Positions 10,428 through 21,275 of a stretch of 64,000 nucleotides of DNA are shown here, one piece after another. Source of the DNA: Sebastes aleutianus (Eukaryota; Chordata; Actinopteri; Perciformes; Sebastidae); the NCBI GenBank assembly GCA_916700875.1, contig CAKAKS010000068.1, positions 27,621,253-27,685,252 of the forward strand. Direction: 5' to 3'. Each line of letters starts with the position of its first letter. Position 1 is the first letter of the stretch. Below the pieces are notes generated by a model, which was not told the origin of the DNA, ran no database searches, and saw nothing but the letters and a program-made list of their open reading frames with translations. Position numbers and translations under genes: made by a program.

Positions 10428-11937
10428 ATGCCTCCCAAAGGTAGGCTCAAATTTACATTGACTGTATTTAGGAGAAATACCTTGAATGTTGTCTCTGTTG
10501 ACTTCAACAACATTTTCAAGCCCTGGTAACTGGAGCTGAAAAGCAACAGGCATTTTTATGGCAGGTTTTGCACCTGACAGCTTAATTAATGATCCAATGT
10601 GTATGCTACAAAATGAAAATGAGTAAACAACCCAGCAAGATGTATTTTATTTGTTGTTGTTGATTCACAGAATAAGTGAGATATTTTTTATATCTAACCT
10701 GATATTTTCGTCCTTACCTCAAAAGACCCAAAGAAGAAGTGTGATAAGGAAAAGGTAGGAGCTTTGTATGTGTTGTTTATAAGTGTGGTATGAATCTAGT
10801 GATTCTAGCTGTGGCTATTATCAGGGTAGGTTTCAGAAACTGATATCAAAAAGTTGCTTCTCTTGTAAATGCATTTTCGCTGCCAGCTCTTCGTCACAAT
10901 ACACTGCAGCCAACACAATTCTTACTCTACATTGATGCATTTTGATCACTGGACTCAAACACAATCCTTAAAGACTAAACCAACACAATCAATGATTTAT
11001 TCAAAGTCAACTTTTGCCATATTTTAGGGACACGGCAAGAAAGGGCACAAGTCAGATGGCAAGGGCGACAAATGCGACAAGAAGAAGGACCATAAGAAAA
11101 ATGAAGGGAAGGATGGGGGAAAAAGCTCCTCATCTTCATCATCCTCCAGCAGTGATGAGGTAATCCCAATGCTGCAATTCATTTTTAGAGACCTCTTGCT
11201 AATTTAATTTTTGATATAAAATAGTTTTATAGTGAACTAGGCTTTGCTGTGTTTGCTTTTTATTACTCCTCAGTGCTCAGATTGTGAAAGTGTTCCCATG
11301 ACTTTTTAATAACATAATGTGATAAAATGCAGCTCAGCACTGCCACGCCTCATTTCAAAGGTTGGTGCCCATAACAACATACCAGCAGTGAAAGTTTTAA
11401 TCAGATGTGACGCACCACACCCTCCTGTGTGCGTATGCTGTTTTTATTTATAGCTCATATTGTTGTGAAAACCCTCCAGATCTGCAGATTCATTTTTAGT
11501 TTATCAGCCTGCAGCCAAACTTCTACTATCTCATCAGCTCTGGGCTGAATTCCTTTCACTTTGTTGCAGCTTTATTCAGAGGAAACCGAACAACATGTCA
11601 GTCACATTTGTATAAATAATAGGTTTCACATGCAAATGACTAAAGCAAAAGAGGAACGACTCAGGCCCAGGGTGGGAGAGAAGGGAAACCGGTCAGATAT
11701 GAGAGCTGTTGTTGTCTAACCGTCTCAATGAAAGTGATCACGCTGCTGTCATACCTGTAATGCTCTGACTAGACTCCTTAACAATCCTGCTCCAAAATGT
11801 TGGTGCTTGTTACGACTCATGCCACAAAGATTCATACATTAAAGATACGGAAGGAGCTGTGGCATTTAAGATGTTATCTAATAAACCATGTGTCCCTTTC
11901 TGTAACAACATTGTTCTTTTTGTCATTTCAGGAATGA
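10428..11937 (+). CDS. Gene 3: short Lys/Ser-rich paralogue, about 59 aa
   Basis: Exons are 10428-10440 (MPPK plus one base), 10726-10754 (DPKKKCDKEK), 11028-11159 and 11932-11937. This is the shortest and most divergent copy. The first exon has four codons instead of seven, and exon 2 lacks the aromatic patch of genes 2, 4 and 5. Exon 3 keeps the plan: GHGKKGHKSDGKGDKCDKKK, an acidic-basic spacer, ten serines, then DE, with the last exon adding Glu and TGA. Two cysteines lie in CDK contexts (CDKEK, CDKKK). No signal peptide. Intron 3 (about 770 bp) lacks the insertions of gene 2 and gives the ancestral arrangement. The acceptor of exon 2 (CCTCAAAAG) has a weak pyrimidine tract. Confidence 0.62.
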
Positions 11938-12173
11938 TGCTTCCTGTGGGACTGGACTGCTCTGTCAGTCTCTTATGATCTTGCCTATTGACTAAATGAG
12001 TGTGCAGTATAGTACCAACTTTTTCCTCCTGTTCTTTCATTGGTGTCACAGAAACATGCTGGTCTTGTGTAAACAAATCCGCTGATTCCTAGAAGTAAAT
12101 TTTCTGACAACAAAATGCTAAAGGCCGACAGTGGTCCAAACATGTTGGCATTTTTTAATGATTTAGCCACTAT

Positions 12174-12179
12174 AATAAA
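12174..12179 (+). terminator. Poly(A) signal of gene 3
   Basis: An AATAAA about 240 nt after the stop. The signal used by genes 2 and 4 is mutated here to AGTAAA (near 12093), so this later one is the likely replacement. Confidence 0.5.
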
Positions 12180-13515
12180 GGCTTTTTAATACCTTTCCTT
12201 CCTCGTTTGCCACTTGTTTTAATATTTTGGAGTGCCTGGATTGCCTTCTTGTACAAAATGCTCAAGTTCTTCTGTCAAGTAAAGTGCATTTTCTTCACCT
12301 CAAGATGGCAGTGTTATTCATTTTTAATGTCAACCAAAGTTAAAAGTCCAAGAAGATTAAAGTAGGTTTATGATTTATATTTTAAGAGCACAACAAATAT
12401 AGACAATTAATTGAATCAATTTAGTTAAAAATGAAAATAGAATAAAAGCATACATAAATTAATGTATTTAATTTAGTCACTTCACAATGAGAAGTGTCAA
12501 ATAGTTAAATAGCTCTTTTGGACTGAAACTATTGAAAATTGAAAACCTTGGTCCTCACTGAATGTGCTTCATTTGACCTGAGCTGACACATCATATGACA
12601 TGACATACAAGCTGTTCCACATTCTCTAACATGAGTTTCATTGTTACTATAGATGGATAAAGTACACACGGTTCCCCATTACTTTATCATCATTAAAAAA
12701 CATCCTTTAACATTAACATCCTTCTCCTCAGGCCTAACTTTTTAAACACACATTTTTCAAGGAGTTTTTCACATGTTCACCTGGATGGACAGCATGCGTT
12801 AGAATTGCACAATTGTTTTCTGTTCAAAATATAACTTAAAGGGAGATTTGTCAAGTATTTAATACTCTTATCAACATGGGAGTGGACAAATATGTTTGCT
12901 TTATGCAAATGTATGTATATATTTATTAGTGGAAATCAATTCACAACACAAAACAATGACAAATATTGTCCAGAAACCCTCACAGGTACTGCTATTAGCA
13001 TAAAAAATATGATCAAATCATAACATGGCAAACTGAAGCCCAACAGGCAACAACAGCTGTCAGTGTGTCAGTGTGCTGACTTGACTATGACTTGCCACAA
13101 ACTGCATGTGATTATCATAAAGTGGGCATGTCTGTAAAGGGGAGACTCGTGGGTACCCATGGAACCCATTTTCATTCACATATCTTGAGGTCAGAGGTCA
13201 AGGGACCCCTTTGAAAATGGCCATGACAATTGTTCCTCACCACAATTTAGTGCAAGTTTGGAGCGTAATTTTTTGTACCTTGGATTTTCTATTTTCATGC
13301 AATACCAGTATCTTCACTCTGGGTTTAAAACTGAGCCTGCTACAACCTCTGCAAATTGATTGAAATTAGTGGCATTAAAATGAATTTGCGTTAACGTGTT
13401 ATTAAAGTTAAAGTTAAAAGTTATAAGAAATAAGTGTTTTTGCCACTTTAAATTGTTCACTTTATTCAAAACAGTTTATTCTTCAATAGAGTTCTTGCAT
13501 AAACTGGATAGCGTT
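12180..13515. other. Gene 3-gene 4 spacer, unit flank and dispersed repeat
   Basis: 12290-12760 matches the flank of gene 4 (16625-17080), including GACTGAAACTATTGAAAATT and GACATGACATACAAGCTGTT. From about 12750 to 13400 a dispersed repeat shared with 17220-17790 follows; it contains GGGAGACTCGTGGGTACCCA and TTGAGGTCAGAGGTCAAGGG. No gene is seen. Confidence 0.6.
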
Positions 13516-14150
13516 AAAGCTGCAGTGGGTAGGATCGGAGCAGATATGATTAAAAAAAGTTATTGTTATAAAACGGTCCCTATATCCTGACAGTAGTGCA
13601 TGAGACAGGTTACCTTAAAATAAAATCATCTGCATCTGTGTCTTTCGTAGTTCACCGGTGCTCCTAATGGCATCTGCAAGATTTCACAGACCGAAGGAAA
13701 ACAACCAATCAGAGTGGAGCTGGAGCCTGCTGTCTATGAGCAGCTGTCAATCACTCGCAAACTCTGATCAAATGGTCAAACAAGGCAGCGCTGATCAAAT
13801 ATAAATCAATATTCTGTTACTGTAATGCCTATTTCTCGCCTCAAATGGTTTCAGAAACATCTTGTAGTGTACTGTTCAGCTGTAAAATTAGAACGTTTGT
13901 GACTTGGCAGCAATGTTGAAATCAGTTGAGGAAATACCAAGTACCGCCCACCAGCTGGAGCACAGCCAATAGGAACGCTCTCTTTGAAATGACCTGTGAT
14001 TGGTCAAAGTCTCCCGTCACGGACTAGATCTTTTAAAGCCTGAAAACAGAGCCATGAGGAGGTGCAGAAGTCTAGTTTCCTCTCAGAACACTTGAATTAC
14101 AATATGCTGAAATATTATTATGGAATTTGTGCCCAATGAATTTGCCCAGT
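13516..14150 (+). mobile_element. Family A element, third copy
   Basis: Begins TAAAGCTGCAGTGGGTAGGA and runs through TTCACAGACCGAAGGAAAAC and TGAGGAAATACCAAGTACCG to GAATTACAATATGCTGAAAT. It contains the 3' half that the copy at 7796 lacks. Two CCAAT-type words (CCAATCAGA, TGATTGGTC) lie inside. Confidence 0.7.
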
Positions 14151-14838
14151 AGAGGGGTAGGTTGTAAGGGAACTCTTTGCATTTGACATTAACTCACAAA
14201 ATGTGTGATTGTGTAGTAGATGTCCAAGTGAGTTTTAAGTTTAGTAGACAAATATGGGTACCCTGTGTCAAACTTTGACAGATCCAGTTCGAACAACCAC
14301 TGAGTTACTAATGCTCAAACAAAAGGTGCTACTACCAACCCCGGTCTCCCCGACTCTTGTCTGCGACTGGTAAGTGGAACATTACGATACTTTTACTTAC
14401 TACAAGGAACTTTCATTTTACTTAGGTAAAGCATTTAAAAACTTCTTTCACCACTGACCACAGTGTTCATTGCATTATCAAAATTGTTCCCCCCTCCCAC
14501 CCCCACCAAAAAAGATACATAAAACCCACAAAATAAAACAAAAACAGCTTATAGCGTTATACTGTAAGCGGGTTTATTGATAGGCCTGTACTAAATTACT
14601 CTTTGCAGGCAGTAATCGACGCGTTACCAAATAATTAACTAAAAGATATAAGTAATAAAACGGAGAGTGATCTATCTGGAAATAAATATCTCACGGTAGT
14701 CTATCCACCATCACACTTTTACCTTGAATTGCTCACAATCCGTAATAATATGCCTTACTCAGGCTTAACAGTGTGCAGGTTAGTAATTTGCACAAAATTC
14801 TTAATCCCTGCCTGCACTTAATTAAATTAAAAGATGCT
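14151..14838. other. Spacer before gene 4
   Basis: A/T-rich sequence with a C/A-rich stretch near 14489-14545. No gene, RNA or repeat that I can name is visible. Confidence 0.5.
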
Positions 14839-14971
14839 ACAATAACCCAGAGGGAGTGGTGGTTGGGGGGCGTGGTTATAGGTCACTTGGTTTAGGTGTG
14901 GTTAAAACATGTATCCTGTGTGTAAGTCTCTGTGTTCACTTGTTTGGGAAAGCGCACGAATAGGAGTCACA
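14839..14971 (+). promoter_or_regulatory. Putative promoter and 5' UTR of gene 4
   Basis: This 133-bp block aligns without gaps to 18212-18344 of gene 5, with about 12 differences. It begins ACAATAACCCAGAGGGAGTG, contains GGGGGGCGTGGTTATAGGTC and a TTAAAA word (14902-14907, the closest thing to a TATA box), and ends AGGAGTCACA before ATG. Confidence 0.5.
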
Positions 14972-16448
14972 ATGTCTTGGAATCCGTTCTCAGGTAAAGG
15001 CTCTAATTAATGTTATGTTTGTCTCCGTTGACTTCAACAACATTGTTTAAGTCTTGGTTAGTGGAATTGAAGAGCAACAGGCATTTATACGGCAGGTTTT
15101 ATAGGTTCATTAATTATCCAATGTATGCTTTAGAATCTAAATTAAAGTGTGTAAACAAAGACAGTCTCAGCAAGATGTATTTGACTTCCTGCTGCATAAA
15201 GAGGTTGCTTTTGTCACTCAGATTCTTGGTGACAATAATTTTTATATCACATTTATTCTAACCTGATTCTTTAAACCTGTTTAGCATCTATTTCTTTTGC
15301 ATGTGTGCAACTTTAGGTGGGGATGAAACGGTGAAGAAGGAGGAGGCTAATGAGTCTTTTTGGCCCTGGAGCAGGGATAAGGATGAGGATAAAAAGAAGG
15401 TAAGAGCTTTGAATGTGTGCATTCAGTCAAATATGCTCATTTAGTTCACAACTGTGATTCAACTTATGATTTTAGCTGTTTTTGTTGGCAGCAAGGCAAA
15501 AAAGTTGCTTCTCTGGTAAATCTGCTTCATCTGTGCCTTTTTGCTGCCAACTCTTCGGCACAATACACTGCAGCCAACACAATTCTTACTTTACATTGAT
15601 GAATTCTGACTACTGGAATCAAACACAATCCTTAAAGATTAAACCAACACAATCAATGATTTATTCAAAGTCAACTTTTGCCATTTTTTAGAAAGACAAG
15701 GGTGGAAGTGAGGGCAAAAAGCACAAGTCAAAGAAAGGAGACGGCAAAGAACACAAGAAGACGGACAAGAAAAAAAAGGGAAATAAGGAAGGGGGAGGAA
15801 AATCAGGAAACTCATCTTCATCTTCATCCTCATCCTCATCTTCATCCTCATCCTCCAGCAGTGATGAGGTAGGCCCAATGCTGCAGTTCATTTTTAGAGA
15901 TATCTTCCTCTATTGAACTAGACCTTGCTGTGTTCTATTTTTGGACATCCACAGACCAACTTTTATTTCCCTTCAGTGCTCAGTTTGTGAAAGTGTTCCC
16001 ACGTTACACTTCTGTTTGTTGTTCTCAAGACCTTTTTAATAGCAAAATGTGATAACATACAGCTCAACAGGTAACATACGTGTCACACCTCATGTCAAAA
16101 TGTTGGCAACTGAATCATCGGCTCATTGGTGCTCATAGAACATCAACAACAGGTCATACCAGCAGTGTCCGTGTGACGCACTTCACCCTCCTGTGTGTGT
16201 ATGCTGTTGTTGTCTAATCGCCTCAATGAGAGTGAACACACTGCTGTCATACCTGTCATGCTTTGACTAGACTCCTTAACAATCCTGCTCCAAAAATGAG
16301 AGACATTTAGGTGTTTGTTATACATGCTGCTGCCACAGTGATTCATACATTCAAGATACAGAAGGAGCTGTGGCATTTAAGATGTTATCTAATAAACCAT
16401 GTGTCCCTTTCTGTAACAGCATTGTCCTTTTTGTCATTTCAGGAATGA
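14972..16448 (+). CDS. Gene 4: Lys/Ser-rich paralogue, about 95 aa
   Basis: Exons are 14972-14993 (MSWNPFS plus one base), 15317-15399, 15692-15868 and 16443-16448. Exon 2 encodes GGDETVKKEE, then an aromatic patch (SFWPWSRDKDEDKKK). Exon 3 encodes KDKGGSEGKKHKSKKGDGKE, a lysine block, GGGKSGN, about 18 serines, and DE. The last exon adds Glu and TGA. At exon 2 the upstream acceptor CAG of genes 2 and 5 reads CAA, so only the acceptor six bases further on (CTTTAG) can be used. Intron sequence before exon 3 is at least 90% identical by eye to gene 5, although the exons differ strongly. No signal peptide, no recognised domain, function unknown. Confidence 0.7.
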
Positions 16449-16598
16449 TGCTTCCTGGGGGACCGGACTGCTCCGTCAGTCTCTTATGATCTTGTCTATT
16501 GACTAAATGAGTGTGCTGTACCAACTTTTCTTCCTGTCGTTTCATTGGTGTCACAGAAACATGTTGTTCTTGTGTAAACAAATCTGCTGATTCCTAAT

Positions 16599-16604
16599 AA
16601 TAAA
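16599..16604 (+). terminator. Poly(A) signal of gene 4
   Basis: AATAAA in CCTAATAATAAATGTTCTGA, at the place matching the gene 2 signal. Confidence 0.7.
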
Positions 16605-18211
16605 TGTTCTGACAACAAAATGCTAAAGTTCTTCTGTCAAGTAAAGTATATTTTCTTCACCACGGTGTTATTTATTTTTAAGGTCAATCAAAGTTAAAAG
16701 TCCAAGTAGATTAAAGCAGGTTTATTTTCATGATTTATATTTTAAGAGTACAACAAATACAGACTAAATTGTTGTTTGTCATTGTAATTAATTTAATCAA
16801 TTTTGTTGAAAAAGAATAAATAAATGAATTGTATTTAACTTAGTCACTTCACAATGATAAGTGTCAAATAGTTAAATAGCTCTTTTGGACTGAAACTATT
16901 GAAAATTGAAAACCTTGGTCCTCAGTGATTGTGCTTCATTTGACCTGTGTTGACAAATCATATGACATGACATACAAGCTGTTCCACATTCTCTAACATG
17001 AGTTTTCATTGTTACTATAGATAGATAAAGTACACACTGTTCCCCATTATTTTATCATCATTAAAAAACACATACCTATACCTAGAGTAACACCCTTCTG
17101 CCCAGGCATAACCTTTTATCCCCAGCAACAACAACAATATACCCTTTCATGCATGAATTATGACAACTTCAGTCTGGATTTGTTTTCTTCAGTGGTTTTA
17201 TTCCTCTTTAGGCATGAACAAAAAAAATAATTTAAAACACATTTTTCAAGGAGTTTTTCACATGTCCACCTGGGTGGACAGCATGCGTTTGAGTTTTCAA
17301 CTGAAGAAAAATGTATTAAACAACAAACCAATGAATAAATTGATATATTATGTGAAAACTATGATAAGTGCGTCAGTGTGCTGACTTGACTATGACTTGC
17401 ACCCAAACTGCATGTGATTATCATAAAGTGGGCATGTCTGTAAAGGGGAGACTCGTGGGTACCCATGGAACCCATTTTCATTCACATATCTTGAGGTCAG
17501 AGGTCAAGGGACCCCTTTGAAAATGGCCATGACAGTTTTTCCTCGCCAAAATTTTGTGTAAGTTTGGAGCGTTATTTAACCTCCTTTGCAACAAGTTAGT
17601 ATGACATGGTTGGTATCAATGGATTTTTTTTGGTAGCTTGGATTTTCTAGTTTCATATGATACCGGTAGCTTCACTATGGCTTTAAAACTGAGCCCGCTA
17701 CAACCTCTGAAAGATCGATTGCGTTAAAGAAATCAGTGGCGTTAAAACAAATTAGCGTGTTATTATCGCGCTAAATTTGACAGCCCCATTTATATATATA
17801 TATATATTAATCAATTAATGCTGTTAAACTAATGTGTTCACATATTTTAACATATTCTAATATTGTTCAATGCAATACAAAAACGGTGACCCTCGCTCCT
17901 GGCTCCTCAGCCTCTCTCCTCTCTCTTTTTACGCTACATGTTGCATGGTGCAAATTCTGCAAAAATGTGAAAAATCTGCCATTGTGGTGAGATCATTTCA
18001 ACCTGTTTAACAGGAGTCAGTATTTTCATGAATTTTCTAGAATAAGGTGACATTTTTAATTCTTAGTGATCCCTTATTCTCACACCCATTTCTAAATAAA
18101 TCTTGAAACAAGTTGTTTTCTGTCGGAAACAGGTTGAAGTAATGTAACTAGACTGGCAGGTTTATGAATTTATTTGACCGATAAGACTTTTAGGACTCAA
18201 TAAGTACAACT
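16605..18211. other. Gene 4-gene 5 spacer with repeats
   Basis: 16625-17110 repeats the flank of gene 3. About 17220-17795 is the same dispersed repeat as 12750-13400 and ends GCTAAATTTGACAGCCCC, a word also seen, less exactly, at 48885-48898. A (TA)n run lies at 17791-17807. No gene is seen. Confidence 0.6.
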
Positions 18212-18344
18212 ACAATAACCCAGAGGGAGTGGTGGTTGGGGGGCGTGGTTATAGGTCATGTGGTTTAGGTGCAGTTAATACAGGTACCCTGTGTGTGAGT
18301 CTCTGTGTTCACTTGTGTGGGAAAGCGCACAAACAGGTGTCACA
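18212..18344 (+). promoter_or_regulatory. Putative promoter and 5' UTR of gene 5
   Basis: The gapless counterpart of the gene 4 block: GGGGGGCGTGGTTATAGGTC, then GTGGTTTAGGTGCAGTTAAT and GGTGTCACA before ATG 18345. Confidence 0.5.
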
Positions 18345-20066
18345 ATGTCTTTCGATCTTGGGGATGGTAGGCTCAAATTTATTTTGACTGCATTTAAGAG
18401 GAATATCTCGAATGTTATGTTTGTCATTGTTGACTTAAACAACATTGTTCAAGTCTTGGTTATAGTGGAATTGAAGAGTAACAGGCATTTTTAGGGCAGG
18501 TTTTTACTCCTGATAGGTTCATTAATTATCCAATGTATGCTTTAGAAACTAAATGAAAATGTGTAAACAAATACAGTCTCAGCCAGATGTATTTGATTTC
18601 TGCGGCATAAAGGGCTTTTGTCACTCTGATTTTTGGTGACGATAATTCAGATTTATTATTTCACATTTATTTTCACCTGATTCTTCAAACCTGTTTAGCA
18701 TCTGTTTCTTTTGCATGTGTGCAGCTTTAGGTGGGAAAGAAAAGGTGATGCCGAAGGAGGCTCAGAAGGATGAGTTTGATTTTCCCTGGAAGAAGAAGGA
18801 TAAGGTAAGAGCTTTGTATGTTGGCATACTGTCAAAGATGCTCATGTAGTTCATAACTGTGGTATGAATCAACTTATGATTTTAGCTGTTTTTTGACAGC
18901 AAGGACAAAAAGTTGCTTCTCTGGTAAATCTGATTCATCTGTGCGTTTTTGCTGCCAGCTCTTCGGCACAATACACTGCAGCCAACACAATTCTTACTCT
19001 ACATTGATGAATTCTGACCAACACAATCCTTAAAGACTAAACCAACATAATCAATGATTTATTCAAAGTCAACTTTTGCCATTTTTTAAGGACAAGTCTG
19101 GAAGTAAGGACAAGTCTGGAAGTAAGGACAAGTCTGGGAGTAAGGACAAGTCTGGGAGTAAGGACAAGTGTGGAAGTAAGGACAAGTCTGGAAGTAAGGA
19201 CAAGTCTGGGAGTAAGGACAAGTCTCACAAAAAGTCAAAGGACGGAGACTGCAAAGACCACAAGAAGAAGGACAAGAAGCATAAGAAGCATAAGGAACAT
19301 AAGGAACATAAGGAACATAAGGAAGGGGGAAGAAAATCAGGAAACTCATCTTCATCCTCATCCTCATCCTCATCCTCATCTTCATCCTCATCCTCCAGCA
19401 GTGATGAGGTAGGCCCAATGTTGCAGTTATTTTTTAGAGATATCTTGCTAATTAAATTTTGATATAAAACAGTTTTACTCTGGTGAACTAGGCCTTGCTG
19501 TGTTGGACTTTTGGACATCCACAGACCGACTTTTATTTCCCCTCAGAGCTCAGTTTGTGAAAGTGTTCCCACGTTATACTTCTGTGTAGTTCTCAAGACC
19601 TTTTTAAGAGCAAAATGTGATAACATGCAGCTCAACAGATAACATACCTGTCACACTTCATGTCAAAAGTTGTCAACTGAATCATTGTCTCGTTGATGCA
19701 CGTAGACCATCCACAACAGGTCTTACCTGCAGTGCCAGTGTGACGCATTTCACCCTCCTGTATGTGTATGCTGTGTCATGTAAAGCTCACGCTATTGTCA
19801 TAAAAGAGCTGTTGTTGTATAAACGCCTCACTGAAGGTGGTCACGCTGCTGTCATACCTGTCACGCTCTGACTAGATTCTATAACATTCCTGTTCCAAAA
19901 ATGAAAGACATTTAGGTGTTTGTTATTCATGCTGCTGCCACAATGATTCATACATTAAAGATACAGAAAGAGCTGTGACATTTAATGACATTTACGATGT
20001 TATTTAATAAATCATGTGTCCCTTTCTGCAGTAACAACATTGCCCTTTTTGTCATTTCAGGAATGA
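18345..20066 (+). CDS. Gene 5: DKSGSK-repeat Lys/Ser-rich paralogue, about 141 aa
   Basis: Exons are 18345-18366 (MSFDLGD plus one base), 18725-18804, 19091-19408 and 20061-20066. Exon 2 encodes ALGGKEKVMPKEAQKDEF, then DFPWKKKDK. It aligns best with gene 2, sharing the KEAQKDEF word. Exon 3 opens with seven DKSGSK hexapeptides (one with Cys for Ser), then DKSHKKSK, a KDHKKKDKKHKK block, a KEH tripeptide repeat, GGRKSGN, about 19 serines and DE. The last exon adds Glu and TGA. The exon 3 acceptor is AAG rather than TAG. This is the longest copy of the array. With no hydrophobic segment, a soluble intracellular, disordered and strongly basic protein with an acidic phosphorylatable tail is likely. 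The usual poly(A) signal is lost. Confidence 0.7.
19091..19216 (+). repeat. 18-bp coding repeat (DKSGSK x7)
   Basis: Seven 18-bp units close to GACAAGTCTGGAAGTAAG, within exon 3 of gene 5. Gene 4 has a single related stretch and gene 2 has 15-bp DKDKS units at the same place, so the repeats arose separately in each copy. Confidence 0.95.
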
Positions 20067-20344
20067 TGCTTTCTGGGGGACTGGACTGCTCCGTCATTCT
20101 CTTATGATCTTGTCTGTCGACAAAAGGACTGCGCAGTAGAACCAACTTTTCTTCCCGTCTTTCCTGTCACAGACTCATGCTGGTGTGTGTGTCTAAACAA
20201 AGACCAGCACAAAGTAGATGTTCTGACTTTCCATTCAGTTCTTCTGTCAAGTAAAGAGTGTTTTATTCACCACAAGATGGCAGTGTTTTCTATTTTTTAA
20301 GGTCAGTCACAGTTGGAAGTCCATGTAAAAGATTACAGGTTTTC

Positions 20345-21275
20345 TTTGCAATTGCAAAAACAAAATTTCTGAAACTAGGGCCCGCTTTGTTGAAACATAA
20401 AAACCAAAAAACATCTGTATGTTGCTATGTGTATATCTGTATGTTTCTGTGTAGTGGTTGTGGAAGCAAATATCCCTCCGGGACAAATAAATCAAAATAA
20501 ATCAAAATATAAACATAGTGTTTACACAAAATACAACATATTTATATTAAAATTAATATTTAGATATATAATACTTCATTCAAAACATATAAATTCTTCT
20601 AAAAAAAAAATTCTGTGCCACAACTTTACACACAAACACCAAATAAATAGCTCTTTCCACATGCAAACTGCACACTGATCTATTACCAAGAGTCTTTGGC
20701 ATTTCCATTTGTGGCACGCTGTAAACATAGACTATAAACACAAATGCAATGGGGAAACAAACAAATGTGTTTATTTTAAATGCTCATATACTCATAACAG
20801 TATCAGACACAATTAATTGAATTAACTGAAGATACTGTAAACAAAATACAGTATATTGCAATTATATTCCTCCAACTCTCTTTCCATTATTGACCTCCAT
20901 TGTGCACACCAAAGAGCAAACCTGAATTCTATTTAGCCTATAGTATTCAAGCTCTGATTTCTAAGTGATCTAATTGGTTACAGGTGTTTTCACAGGTGCA
21001 TTTTGGGTGCAGGTGATTGATAATTGAGTGTGATATTTCAATGGCAGCGTTAAGCAAGCAACACACACAGGTGTTTAGTTTTGAATGGTGTGTCTAACGT
21101 AGATAACCGTGTGTAGTTATTTACAAAAAGTAGGTTTTAGAATTTCAAACGTAAAGCAGACAATGTGCTTATGGTTTAACATAAGTGGTCAATAGATATC
21201 GGCTACATGAGTTAGTAGTTTCAATAGTTGTGTCACAAATACCAGTTTTTGTGTCTTGGCAATTGCAAAAAAACT
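20345..21275. mobile_element. Possible retroelement insertion 3' of gene 5
   Basis: The unit flank is interrupted here. GCAATTGCAAAAA occurs on both sides (20346 and 21260), like a 13-bp target duplication. Inside, ATCCCTCCGGGACAAATAAA at about 20471 resembles the 3' tails of non-LTR elements. No reverse-transcriptase reading is visible. Confidence 0.35.

Noticed and set aside
19037..19518. Asp-Glu-rich and Arg-Thr-rich frames overlapping gene 5 exon 3
   Set aside because: Shadows of the DKSGSK and serine repeats in other frames.
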